From Ornithinimicrobium laminariae (GTDB lineage Bacteria; Actinomycetota; Actinomycetes; Actinomycetales; Dermatophilaceae): a stretch of DNA of 64,000 nucleotides. The notes under the pieces are model-generated. The model had not been told where the DNA came from and searched no databases. It saw only the letters and a list, made by a program, of their open reading frames with translations. Of this stretch, positions 26,215 to 33,645 are shown piece by piece; the stretch's first letter is position 1; the number at the start of each line of letters is the position of its first letter. A program made the position numbers and the translations under genes. The stretch spans positions 577,538 to 641,537 of the forward strand of contig NZ_JAHZSU010000001.1 in assembly GCF_019457945.1 (NCBI RefSeq), read 5' to 3'.

Positions 26215-26616
26215 CTAGGACGAAGCCGCCAAGCCCTTGATCTGACTTAGCGCCTCATCTGCATCCTCAACCCCGACCACGATGTGATCGTGATGGCGGG
26301 CCGCGATGACATTGCAACTGATGTTGGCCTCGGTGAGCCGGGTCGCGATCGCTGCGGTCAGCCCCACGGCATCGAGCGCCGAGTGCACCGTCAGGCTGAT
26401 CCATGACCCCACGAAGTCGTAGCTCAGCCCTGCCGAGTCTGCATCTGCCCGAGAGATCAACAGCGAGAGCCCTTCAGCCTCGCGAAAGGTAGCCAGCGGG
26501 GCAACGCTGGCTGGGGCTGCGTCAGTCGTCACGAAGACCCACTCCCCCACTTCCAGCGTTGGCTCCATGCTGCGGAGCAAGGTTTGAAGGTCTTTCTCGC
26601 CAGATCCGTTCGTCAT
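26215..26616 (-). CDS. ACT-domain protein
   Basis: About 133 aa from ATG 26616. The protein has two ACT-like halves: EVGEWVFVTTDAAP...REAEGLSLLISRADAD and SWISLTVHSALDAVGLTAAIATRLTEANISCNVIAARHHDHIVVG. Such double-ACT proteins are uncharacterised and may sense amino acids. CATACT ends seven bases before ATG 26616, which fits a leaderless start; the frame also has an ATG at 26622. Confidence 0.82.
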   Translation of the reverse strand: MTNGSGEKDLQTLLRSMEPTLEVGEWVFVTTDAAPASVAPLATFREAEGLSLLISRADADSAGLSYDFVGSWISLTVHSALDAVGLTAAIATRLTEANISCNVIAARHHDHIVVGVEDADEALSQIKGLAASS

Positions 26617-26677
26617 GCGCATGAGTATGCCGGAACGCAGGCAATCAGTTGCTAGCCTGCTTTCTGAAGTCTTCCCC

Positions 26678-26753
26678 GCCCTCGTAGCTCAGGGGATAGA
26701 GCACCGCTCTCCTAAAGCGGGTGTCGCAGGTTCGAATCCTGCCGGGGGCACCA
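26678..26753 (+). tRNA. tRNA-Arg (anticodon CCT), CCA encoded
   Basis: Acceptor GCCCTCG pairs with CGGGGGC; D-arm AGCTCAGGGGATAGAGC; anticodon stem CCGCT/AGCGG around CTCCTAA giving anticodon CCT; T-arm GCAGGTTCGAATCCTGC; discriminator A and encoded CCA. 76 nt. An IS481-type element begins at the next base. Confidence 0.96.
26739..26753 (+). repeat. Left copy of 15-bp direct repeat (tRNA-Arg 3' end)
   Basis: CTGCCGGGGGCACCA, the last 15 bases of the tRNA, is repeated exactly at 28055-28069 on the far side of the insertion sequence. It fits a target-site duplication. Confidence 0.85.
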
Positions 26754-26798
26754 TTGTGGTGAGTCGAGTCATCGTTCATAGATGAGTCGGGTCATTGA

Positions 26799-27980
26799 TC
26801 AGAAAGAGCCCGGCCATCGGCCGGGCTTTTTCTGGTTGTTGCGCCAGTAGGACTTGACGGGGGTGATGGTGTGGGCGGAGAGGATTTCGCCGGTGGTGCG
26901 GTCGATGACGGTGATGGTGGTTTCGTCGATGAGGAGCAGGACTGGTTTGCCGCGGTTCGCGGCTCCGATTCCGAGGTGGTGCATTCGGCCGGCGCGGCGC
27001 AGGGAGACTCCGCCGTGGATGTCGACTTTGTCGAATCTGAGGCGGTAGTGGCCACTGATTGAGGTCCCGCCGGGTTTTGCTTTGGGCCGGGCGTTGTAGG
27101 CCTGGTGCGGGGTGCAGCGCTCGAGGGCGCGGTGGGGACGTTGGGTGTTGTACACGAAGGCGAACTGGTCGAGTTGGGCTTGCAAGGCCGCCAGGTCGGG
27201 CGCTGGTGGTTGTTGGGTCAGCCAGCGTTTTTGGGTTTGGTGAAACCGTTCGATTTTGCCTTGGGTTTGCGGGTGGCCGGGGTGCCCGTTCTTTTGCTGG
27301 ATGCCCAAGGCGTGCAGGAGGTATTCAAATTCGTTGCGGCCGCCGGTGAAGCGGGAGGTGTACACGGACCCGTTGTCGGTCAGTGTTGAGGCTGGTGGGG
27401 CGTAGGTGTTGATGCAATGCGTGAAGCTATCGACGACGAGTTTGCCGGTCACACGGGTATGCGCGGTGCAGGACAGCAGGTAGCGGGAGTGGTCATCGAG
27501 CCAGTTCAAGATTTCAGTGTTGTTGCCATCGGCGAGGGGCCAGTGGGTGAAGTCTGATTGCCAGGTTTCGTTGGGTTGCTCAGCTTGGAAGCGGCGCAGG
27601 GATGATTTGGGGCGTTTGCGTGGGGCTGGGGTGACCAGGCCAGCGTTGGTGATGATGCGCCTGATCGTGGAGACAGCGGGCACAGGGGTGAGATTCTCGT
27701 GTTCTAGGTGCCAGGCGATGGTCACTGGCCCGTTATCGAGCCCGGCAGCCTGGAGTTCGGTGCGTAACTCCAGGATGCGGGTCTTGACAGGTTGCGGGGT
27801 CGCGCGGGAGTTGCTGCGTGGTGCTGTGGAGCGGGGTTCTAGCCCGTGCAGGCCGTGTTGTTCATAGCGTTGGACCAGCGTGTGGACCCATCGCCAGGAC
27901 ACGTCGTATTTGCGGGCTGTTTCGGCCTTAGTGAGGCCTTGCTCGATGACAAATAGCACGATGACCTTGGCCTTGGACAT
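26799..27980 (-). CDS. IS481-family transposase
   Basis: 393 aa. An N-terminal helix-turn-helix (GLTKAETARKYDVSWRWVHTL) and a second one (ITNAG region) precede an integrase core with the DDE triad: Asp in TWQSDFTHW, Asp in TLTDNGSVY, and Glu in QGKIERFHQT. YNTQRPHRALERCTPHQAY is the usual IS481 ending, followed by a C-terminal beta domain. The frame is intact. The 3' end is overlapped by a terminator hairpin. Confidence 0.93.
   Translation of the reverse strand: MSKAKVIVLFVIEQGLTKAETARKYDVSWRWVHTLVQRYEQHGLHGLEPRSTAPRSNSRATPQPVKTRILELRTELQAAGLDNGPVTIAWHLEHENLTPVPAVSTIRRIITNAGLVTPAPRKRPKSSLRRFQAEQPNETWQSDFTHWPLADGNNTEILNWLDDHSRYLLSCTAHTRVTGKLVVDSFTHCINTYAPPASTLTDNGSVYTSRFTGGRNEFEYLLHALGIQQKNGHPGHPQTQGKIERFHQTQKRWLTQQPPAPDLAALQAQLDQFAFVYNTQRPHRALERCTPHQAYNARPKAKPGGTSISGHYRLRFDKVDIHGGVSLRRAGRMHHLGIGAANRGKPVLLLIDETTITVIDRTTGEILSAHTITPVKSYWRNNQKKPGRWPGSF
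26807..26832. terminator. Terminator inside the left end of the IS
   Basis: AGCCCGGCC-ATC-GGCCGGGCT followed by TTTTTC on the plus strand, and by CTTTC on the minus strand. It overlaps the transposase stop region and would also block read-through from the tRNA promoter into the IS. Confidence 0.8.
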
Positions 27981-28054
27981 GACCCATCGTCGCGGCCTAC
28001 CTGGCTATGAACGATGTCTCGACTCATCTATGAACAATGTCGTGAACCACAACA

Positions 28055-28069
28055 CTGCCGGGGGCACCA
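28055..28069 (+). repeat. Right copy of 15-bp direct repeat
   Basis: CTGCCGGGGGCACCA, identical to the tRNA-Arg 3' end at 26739-26753. It is not part of a second tRNA, because the upstream sequence is the IS end. Confidence 0.85.
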
Positions 28070-28088
28070 ACATGATGTGTTACTTCGC

Positions 28089-28124
28089 CTGATGCTTGAC
28101 AGTGTTTCGACTGATGGTTGACAG
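28089..28124. repeat. Short tandem motif, possible relic of an IS end
   Basis: CTGATGCTTGACAG (28089-28102) and CTGATGGTTGACAG (28111-28124) differ by one base. They lie 20 bp right of the IS481 element. The pattern resembles the internal repeats seen near ends of IS481-type elements; it could also be two TTGACA -35 boxes. Confidence 0.35.
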
Positions 28125-28230
28125 CTACTTAGGTTGTTTCCGTGACGCTCCCCCCATTCTTCGGCCGACCTTGTTTCAGCGCCCAAACTTTCAGGTCGCG
28201 TAACCGCGGCTACCTGCATACCCTCGTAAT

Positions 28231-28695
28231 ATGAGTGAAAACACCAGCATCACTGTCACACGCACGATTGACGCGCCGAGCAAGGAAGTATTCGACGTGA
28301 TCTCGTTGCCCGATCACCATGTCGCTATCGACGGCTCGGGCTTCGTGCTCTCCGTGGATCAGGGCGACCGCATCACGGGGACCGGGCAGGTGTTCACAAT
28401 GAACATGACCGGAGACCACATGGGCGGCGACTACAAGACCGACAACCACGTCACCGGCTACGACGAAGGCAAGTTGCTCGCATGGCAGACCGCACCAGCC
28501 GGCACCCAGCCTCCCGGTTGGCAATGGGTGTGGGAGTTGACACCTCTGGGACCCGACAGCACCGAAGTCCGGCATACGTACGACTGGAGCAATGTCACCG
28601 ACCCCGACTTGTTGTCGAAAATTACCTTCCCCCTGGTGTCCGAAGATGACATGGAGACGGCCCTCAAGAACCTCGCAGCAGCAGTCGCTTCCTGA
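28231..28695 (+). CDS. SRPBCC (START-like) domain protein
   Basis: 154 aa. Opening TSITVTRTIDAPSKEVFDVISL is the START/SRPBCC fold pattern. VTGYDEGKLLAWQTAPAG and VRHTYDWSNVTDP fit polyketide-cyclase/AHA1-like members, and a helical C-terminus (METALKNLAAAVAS) closes the cavity. Such proteins bind hydrophobic ligands; the ligand is unknown. Stands alone, followed by a terminator. Confidence 0.85.
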   Translation: MSENTSITVTRTIDAPSKEVFDVISLPDHHVAIDGSGFVLSVDQGDRITGTGQVFTMNMTGDHMGGDYKTDNHVTGYDEGKLLAWQTAPAGTQPPGWQWVWELTPLGPDSTEVRHTYDWSNVTDPDLLSKITFPLVSEDDMETALKNLAAAVAS

Positions 28696-28708
28696 CCTGT
28701 CTTTAACG

Positions 28709-28749
28709 ACGAAGCGGCCGTAGGCCAGACTGGCCTGGGGCTGCTTCGT
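28709..28749. terminator. Hairpin between converging genes
   Basis: ACGAAGC...GCTTCGT outer stem with an inner GGCCAG/TGGCC-type stem, between the SRPBCC gene and the converging small export protein. No strong T-run. Confidence 0.5.
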
Positions 28750-28783
28750 ATGTAGTCCAACGAGAGCACCTAGTCGTCGCCGG

Positions 28784-29278
28784 TCAGACTCTTGAGCCGA
28801 TTCCCATGAAGGAAGCTCCCGTGAGGGTGAGGGCCGCAGCCACGAGGCTCCACGCAATAGTGCCCGCTCCGACCCAGAGGAAGGCGCTCCGCGCGCTCAC
28901 CCCCGTCGCGACAGCCGCGAGCGCCGAAAGCTGGGTCCCCAAGCCCAGAGGACCCAGCGTGGCGAGACCAAGCATGCCCCAACGAGCCATAATGCGATTG
29001 ACGCGCTCTTGGCGCCGCGTCCGAGTCTGTGGGCTACCACGCTCTTCGCTGTTCCGAGAGCGGGCCTGCTTTCTCTTAAGCCACCACCGTCGGATCACCT
29101 GCCCGTAGTACGCAGTGAGCCAGACGGTCAGCAGATTGCCTATTATCGCAACCAGCACAACTGGCACCACTGGCAGCCCCGCAAGAATCCCGGCCGGAAT
29201 GACGACGATCGCCTCTAGCCACGGGAGCGCACCGCCAAAAAATATACCGACCAGCATTAGCCAGTCAGGTCCGGTCAT
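28784..29278 (-). CDS. Small multidrug export protein family (PF06695-like)
   Basis: A 164-aa membrane protein. FGGALPWLEAIVVIPAGILAGL is the family opening, then a helix pair, a basic cytoplasmic loop (RRWWLKRKQARSRN...), and MARWGMLGLATLGPLGLGTQLSALAAVATG with the characteristic GPLG-GTQ motif. Two more helices follow. The real substrate of this family is not established. Alone on its strand. Confidence 0.82.
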   Translation of the reverse strand: MTGPDWLMLVGIFFGGALPWLEAIVVIPAGILAGLPVVPVVLVAIIGNLLTVWLTAYYGQVIRRWWLKRKQARSRNSEERGSPQTRTRRQERVNRIMARWGMLGLATLGPLGLGTQLSALAAVATGVSARSAFLWVGAGTIAWSLVAAALTLTGASFMGIGSRV

Positions 29279-29436
29279 GACTACCTCCTCTGCGGCGCTC
29301 GGCTCCGTGGATCGGAACAGCCTGTTGACGCCGCCGCAACAGAGCGTGGAGGCCGCATCCGCGACCCCGTGACATTGACGATACGCAGGGACCTTCGGCC
29401 CTAGCGGGCCTACCTGCTTGGGGCCACTCTCAAAAG

Positions 29437-29877
29437 ATGGATACCGACGACGGCCCGGCGGCGATCGAACAACTCAGCCATTCTGAATGTTGGGCGCTCC
29501 TTCGCAAAGCGAAGACCGGCCGCGTTGCGGTGACCCACGACGGCACCCCCGACATCTTTCCAGTTAACCATGTCGTCGATCACGGAAACATCGTCTATCG
29601 CACTGGGACAGGTGCGCTGTTCCGCGCGACGCTGCACCACGACGTTGCCTTCGAGGTGGATGGCCAAGACCCCGAGACGATTCAGGCGTGGAGCGTCGTC
29701 GTCCGTGGTCGCGCCACCGAAAGGCTAAAAATCATCGAAATTTTGGACTCGCTGGATGTGCCTATCGCACCCTGGCAATCGGGAGCCAAACCGCGGTACG
29801 TGCACATCGAACCCCGCGAAGTCACTGGTCGGCGATTCACTATCGCGAAAGGGGTGCAAGCTCAAAGCACCGACTAA
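29437..29877 (+). CDS. Pyridoxamine 5'-phosphate oxidase-like flavin-binding protein
   Basis: 146 aa with the split-barrel fold. ECWALLRKAKTGRVAVTHDG and FPVNHVVDHGNIVYRTGTG are the PPOX-family signatures, then VVVRGRATERLK. The fold binds FMN or F420, and members reduce or degrade small molecules. The absence of true PdxH residues rules out vitamin B6 synthesis as the obvious role; a real pdxH is at 55885-56565. The substrate is unknown. Confidence 0.82.
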   Translation: MDTDDGPAAIEQLSHSECWALLRKAKTGRVAVTHDGTPDIFPVNHVVDHGNIVYRTGTGALFRATLHHDVAFEVDGQDPETIQAWSVVVRGRATERLKIIEILDSLDVPIAPWQSGAKPRYVHIEPREVTGRRFTIAKGVQAQSTD

Positions 29878-29976
29878 GGCCAGTACGGCGCCTAGCGCGC
29901 GATGGTCCCGCTGGAGCATCTGCCCACCGGGACCACCGCACGCCTGCTGCCGAGTTCCTCGTTCCGACGCTTAGCC

Positions 29977-31329
29977 TCAGTGCTGCAGAGTCACTCCGCT
30001 GTCTGCAGCCTCACCAAAGCTGGCATCTACGTGGACCGGGTCCTTGCCAGCACGCTGGAGCAGGCTTGCAGCCACACTCGCGCGGTAGCCAGATCCGCAG
30101 TGCACCCAGATGCGGCTCTGCGGCACTTCATCTATGCGGGTCACGATTTCGTGCAACGGGATATTGATGGCTCCCTCGATGTGCGTACCGGCGAACTCAT
30201 CGGTGCGCCGCACATCAAGAATCGCTTCACCTTCGGGGCGCTCCGCGAGCAAGCCAGCCCAGTCGACGCGCGGGTAGTCCGCAACGTCGGCGCGGGGGGC
30301 AATGTCTCTTGGGCCAGCGCCCAAGGCTGCGTCAGGAGAGTCGATACCGATACGCGACAAGTCGCGGATCGCGGACTCAACGTCGTCCTGAGTGCCAGCG
30401 AGAGTGATGCGTTCACCCCAAGGAATGACCCAACCCAAGAAGGTGGTAAAACTGGACCCGTCGCCATACTCAAAGCTGACTGCGCCATCGAGGTGCTCCT
30501 GTGAGAACGCGACTCGGTTGCGCAGGTCAACGACCCATTCGCCATCCCGCAGCCGCTGAGTCAACTCAGCCTCAGAAAGCGGCTCAGGGACGCTCAGGTC
30601 AACGGGGGCCGGACCATTCGTGTTCGCTGGTCCCATGTGTGCGTAGTACGTCGGGTAAGCACTCAGGTTGGCAATCAATTCGCGCACAAAGTGGTCCTCG
30701 TCCTCGTCGGTGAGGGCGTGGTTCGCCTGCAGTTGTTCCTCGACCGTTGAGCTGTTTGCGCCCGTGGCGGGACCGCTGGAGCAGAAAGACCCAAAGCCGT
30801 GAGTTGGGTACAACTGAGCCTGCTCGTTCGCTTCCGCCGTTAGTCGACGCACCGACGCATACTGCGCGTGAGTCAGTTCAGTGGTCTGCGCGGGGTCGAC
30901 CAAGTCGGTGCGGCCGACAGACCCAAACAGCAAACTGCCACCAGAGAAGACCGCCTGCTCATCTGCGTCCGTGACGATGTAAGACAAGTGGGTCACTGTG
31001 TGACCTGGAGTAGCGACAGCCTGCACACTCAGCGAACCGACCTGCACAGCTTCCCCGTCAGAGATCGGGGTCCGGTCGAACTTCACGGGGTCGGCTGCAT
31101 TCACCAGGTATGCCGCGCCAGTGACTTGCGCCAACTCGAGACCGCCAGTGACGTAGTCGTTGTGGATGTGTGTTTCGGCGATGTGGGTGATCTCAACCCC
31201 GGCGTCACTAGCGGCAGCGGTGACTCGATCGATATCGCGCTGAGGGTCGATCACCAGCGCCTGCGTGCCGTCGTGGATCAAGTAGGACCGATCCCCGAGC
31301 GATGTGGTGTCAATGACGATGACCTGCAT
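29977..31329 (-). CDS. Persulfide dioxygenase (ETHE1-like) fused to two rhodanese domains
   Basis: 450 aa. Residues 1 to about 230 form a metallo-beta-lactamase fold with THIHNDYVTGG (H-x-H-x-D) and a conserved HTVTHLSY, as in ETHE1, which oxidises glutathione persulfide to sulfite. Two rhodanese-like segments follow: a degenerate one (VVDLRNRVAFSQEHLDGAVS) without an obvious Cys, and a C-terminal one with active-site CGSGYRA. The divergent neighbours are a rhodanese and a TauE/SafE exporter, giving a coherent route from persulfide to sulfite export. Two palindromes lie in the shared promoter region. Confidence 0.9.
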   Translation of the reverse strand: MQVIVIDTTSLGDRSYLIHDGTQALVIDPQRDIDRVTAAASDAGVEITHIAETHIHNDYVTGGLELAQVTGAAYLVNAADPVKFDRTPISDGEAVQVGSLSVQAVATPGHTVTHLSYIVTDADEQAVFSGGSLLFGSVGRTDLVDPAQTTELTHAQYASVRRLTAEANEQAQLYPTHGFGSFCSSGPATGANSSTVEEQLQANHALTDEDEDHFVRELIANLSAYPTYYAHMGPANTNGPAPVDLSVPEPLSEAELTQRLRDGEWVVDLRNRVAFSQEHLDGAVSFEYGDGSSFTTFLGWVIPWGERITLAGTQDDVESAIRDLSRIGIDSPDAALGAGPRDIAPRADVADYPRVDWAGLLAERPEGEAILDVRRTDEFAGTHIEGAINIPLHEIVTRIDEVPQSRIWVHCGSGYRASVAASLLQRAGKDPVHVDASFGEAADSGVTLQH

Positions 31330-31361
31330 GAAATCTCCTCAAGTTGATTGACTCTCATAAA

Positions 31362-31399
31362 TGTACGTACTATTGCCTCAGAACGCAAAAGTACGTACA
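31362..31399. promoter_or_regulatory. Paired TACGTAC palindromes in the divergent sulfur-locus promoter
   Basis: TGTACGTAC at 31362-31370 and GTACGTACA at 31391-31399 form a larger inverted repeat. Each core GTACGTAC is itself an 8-bp palindrome, and the centres are 28 bp apart. They lie between the divergent starts at 31329 and 31429 and overlap a possible -35 (TTGACT at 31348-31353) and -10 region. The HutC-type GntR encoded at 32896 is the obvious candidate regulator, but the spacing is unlike the usual GTnTAnAC site. Confidence 0.6.
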
Positions 31400-31428
31400 T
31401 ACGTCACAATCGACACCGAGGAGATTCC

Positions 31429-32010
31429 TTGAGTATTTCTGCCACCGGATCAACCACTATCGATGCAGCCTGGCTCGCAGAGCGCCGCGAGAACGACAAA
31501 GACCTCTTGGTCCTTGATGTCCGCACTCCCGCCGAGTTTGAAACCGCGCACATTGGGGGCTCCTTCAACGTGCCGCTCGACACGTTGAAGGAACACCGCG
31601 ACCAGATTTCCTCTCACCTGGACCAGGACGTGGTCCTGGTCTGCCGCTCGGGCGCTCGGGCGCAGCAGGCCGACTCTGCGCTCAGCACTGCTGGCCTCGA
31701 CAACCTGCACGTGCTGCAAGGTGGCATTACCGCGTGGCAGTCAGCCGGTCATTCCGTCGTCGAAGGCGCTGAGCGGTGGGACCTGGAGCGTCAGGTGCGA
31801 CTGGTTGCTGGCTCCGTCGTTCTCACCAGCGTGTTGGCTAGCGCTCTCGTTCCCCAGACGAAGTGGCTCGCGGCGGGCATCGGCGGCGGGCTCACCTTTG
31901 CTGCCCTGAGCAACACCTGCGCAATGGGCTCGATGTTGATGAAGTTGCCTTACAACAAGGCCGGACAGAAGACCCCACAAGAACTGCTCGACCAGCTCAC
32001 CGGAGCCTGA
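31429..32010 (+). CDS. Rhodanese domain fused to DUF2892 membrane helices
   Basis: 193 aa from TTG 31429, with GAGGAG five bases upstream; the upstream frame contains no family sequence. The N-terminal rhodanese has LLVLDVRTPAEFETAHIGGS and active-site VCRSGARAQQA. The C-terminus has the DUF2892 pair of membrane segments (VRLVAGSVVLTSVLASALV, LAAGIGGGLTFAALSNTCAMG). Such fusions handle sulfane sulfur at the membrane. It is followed four bases later by the TauE/SafE gene. Confidence 0.88.
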   Translation: MSISATGSTTIDAAWLAERRENDKDLLVLDVRTPAEFETAHIGGSFNVPLDTLKEHRDQISSHLDQDVVLVCRSGARAQQADSALSTAGLDNLHVLQGGITAWQSAGHSVVEGAERWDLERQVRLVAGSVVLTSVLASALVPQTKWLAAGIGGGLTFAALSNTCAMGSMLMKLPYNKAGQKTPQELLDQLTGA

Positions 32011-32014
32011 GCAC

Positions 32015-32866
32015 ATGCTCATCCTGACCCTTGTGCTGGCGGTCCTCGTCGGGGTTACCCTCGGCTTGCTTGGCGGTGGCGGCTCGATTCTGACCGTGCC
32101 GCTGCTGGTCTATGTGGCTGGCATGGAGACCAAGGAAGCGATCGCGACCTCCCTTCTAGTCGTGGGAGTCACCAGCGCCGTCGGCGCGATCTCGCACGCT
32201 CGCGCCGGACGAGTCCAATGGCGGACCGGGCTCATCTTCGGCGCGGCAGCGATGACCGGCGCGTATGTCGGTGGTCGAGGGGCAGAGTTCCTGCCTGGAC
32301 AGTGGTTACTGATCGGTTTTGCCGTGATGATGCTCGCCACGGCTATCGCCATGTTGCGCGGCCGCAAGGAAGTCGATCCCGACAAGGTTCACACCGGCAT
32401 GCCATTAGGCCGGATTATCGTGGATGGCGTCGTGGTGGGCATTGTGACTGGCCTCGTTGGCGCCGGTGGCGGATTCCTGGTTGTGCCCGCGCTCGCGCTT
32501 CTCGGCGGCCTGCCCATGCCTGCTGCGATCGGCACTTCGCTCGTCGTCATTGCCATGAAGTCAATGGCCGGACTTGGCGGCTATCTGGCCTCAGTGCAGA
32601 TCGATTGGGCGATGGCAGCAGCGGTGACGGGTGCGGCGGTTCTCGGCGCGCTGATGGGCGGACCCCTGGCCGGGCGCATTCGACCGGACTCACTGCGCCG
32701 CATCTTTGGTTGGTTTGTCTTGGTGATGGCCATCGCGATCGGAGCCCAAGAAGCTCCAACTTTGGGCTGGTCCGCTGTGGTCGTCGCAGCTGGAGCCATC
32801 ATCATCGCGATCGTTTGGCTGAGCGTTGGTCGGCGCACCAGCACTGCCAAGGTTGCGAGCGCCTAG
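32015..32866 (+). CDS. Sulfite exporter TauE/SafE family protein
   Basis: 283 aa, about eight helices. Repeated motif G-L-L-G-G-G-G-S (LLGGGGSILTVPLL) near the start and VGAGGGFLVVPALALLGGL in the second half are the TauE/SafE repeat signature. It probably exports sulfite or takes up/export sulfonate-related anions. It is the second gene of the operon, after the rhodanese, and matches the product of the persulfide dioxygenase opposite. Confidence 0.9.
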   Translation: MLILTLVLAVLVGVTLGLLGGGGSILTVPLLVYVAGMETKEAIATSLLVVGVTSAVGAISHARAGRVQWRTGLIFGAAAMTGAYVGGRGAEFLPGQWLLIGFAVMMLATAIAMLRGRKEVDPDKVHTGMPLGRIIVDGVVVGIVTGLVGAGGGFLVVPALALLGGLPMPAAIGTSLVVIAMKSMAGLGGYLASVQIDWAMAAAVTGAAVLGALMGGPLAGRIRPDSLRRIFGWFVLVMAIAIGAQEAPTLGWSAVVVAAGAIIIAIVWLSVGRRTSTAKVASA

Positions 32867-32895
32867 GCAGATTGGCTCTGGGTATATTGATGAGC

Positions 32896-33645
32896 ATGGG
32901 CGCCCTTGATCGGTCCCGGAGGGAACCCCTCTGGGCGCAACTACACGCTGATCTCCTCCGCCGCCTCGCGGCGGGGGACTTTGCGGCTGGGTTCCCCGGA
33001 GAAGCACAGTTGCGCGTCGAATACGAAGTATCGCGTCACACTGTCCGAGAGGCGATGCGCCGCATTCGCGAGGCTGGCCTGGTGGAGTCCGGCAGAGGAA
33101 GACAGAGCCAGGTCCTCTCACAGCGAATCGAACAGCCACTCGGCAGCCTCTACTCCCTCTTCCGAGAGATCGAGTCGCGCGGCATCGTCCAAAAATCTGT
33201 CGTGCTGTCGTGCGGCCTCAAGAGTCATCCCGAGGCCGCCGCTCGACTCGACCTACCTCCTGAATCAGACCTCTTCGTCCTGGAGCGCATTCGTCTGGCG
33301 GGTGGCGAGCCCCTTGCACACGACTGCGTGTGGCTGCCAGCCCAGATTGGTCAGCCGCTGCTCGACACCGACTTCAGCAGGACCGCGTTGTACGACGAAC
33401 TCGCCAAGCACCACATTGCCGTCCCAGATTCAGGTCGTGAACGCATCACTGCGACGCTGATTAGCCCAGAGATGGCCAGCCGCCTCAATACCCCTGTGCC
33501 TGCGGCAGGTCTCACGATTGAGCGAACCGGGCTGCGCAAGGGCAAACCGATGGAATGCCGCCGGACGACGGTGCGCGGTGATCGGTATGCGCTGCTCATG
33601 GCTTGGAATGAGCGGGGCTATGAGGTAAGCGGGCAAACGTCCTGA
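32896..33645 (+). CDS. GntR-family regulator, HutC subfamily
   Basis: About 249 aa from ATG 32896. The wHTH reads EPLWAQLHADLLRRLAAGDF, EAQLRVEYEVSRHTVREAMRRI. The C-terminal UTRA domain has VLERIRLAGGEPLAHDCVWL. TATATT at 32883-32888 ends seven bases before ATG 32896, suggesting a leaderless start; ATG 32890 is an alternative. It is the last gene of the sulfur operon and may bind the TACGTAC palindromes. A much longer frame runs antiframe through tauE and is not real. Confidence 0.88.
   Translation: MGALDRSRREPLWAQLHADLLRRLAAGDFAAGFPGEAQLRVEYEVSRHTVREAMRRIREAGLVESGRGRQSQVLSQRIEQPLGSLYSLFREIESRGIVQKSVVLSCGLKSHPEAAARLDLPPESDLFVLERIRLAGGEPLAHDCVWLPAQIGQPLLDTDFSRTALYDELAKHHIAVPDSGRERITATLISPEMASRLNTPVPAAGLTIERTGLRKGKPMECRRTTVRGDRYALLMAWNERGYEVSGQTS

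Larger units (their letters stand above)
26754..28054. mobile_element. IS481-family insertion sequence at the 3' end of tRNA-Arg
   Basis: About 1.3 kb with one transposase gene, bounded by a 15-bp direct repeat. The inner ends are imperfect inverted repeats that share a perfect 16-bp block, GTTCATAGATGAGTCG (left from 26774, right on the opposite strand near 28020-28035), and TTGTGGT at or near the very ends. The tRNA remains complete. Whether the element is active is unknown; its transposase is intact. Confidence 0.85.

Noticed and set aside
28055-28069. Second tRNA-Arg or tRNA fragment right of the IS
   Set aside because: Only the last 15 bases are present and the upstream sequence is the IS end; it is a direct repeat, not a gene.
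32218-32889. Upstream extension of the GntR frame giving a 475-aa protein
   Set aside because: The extra part is an out-of-frame reading of tauE and is rich in Arg/His/Trp; the real gene begins near 32890-32896.
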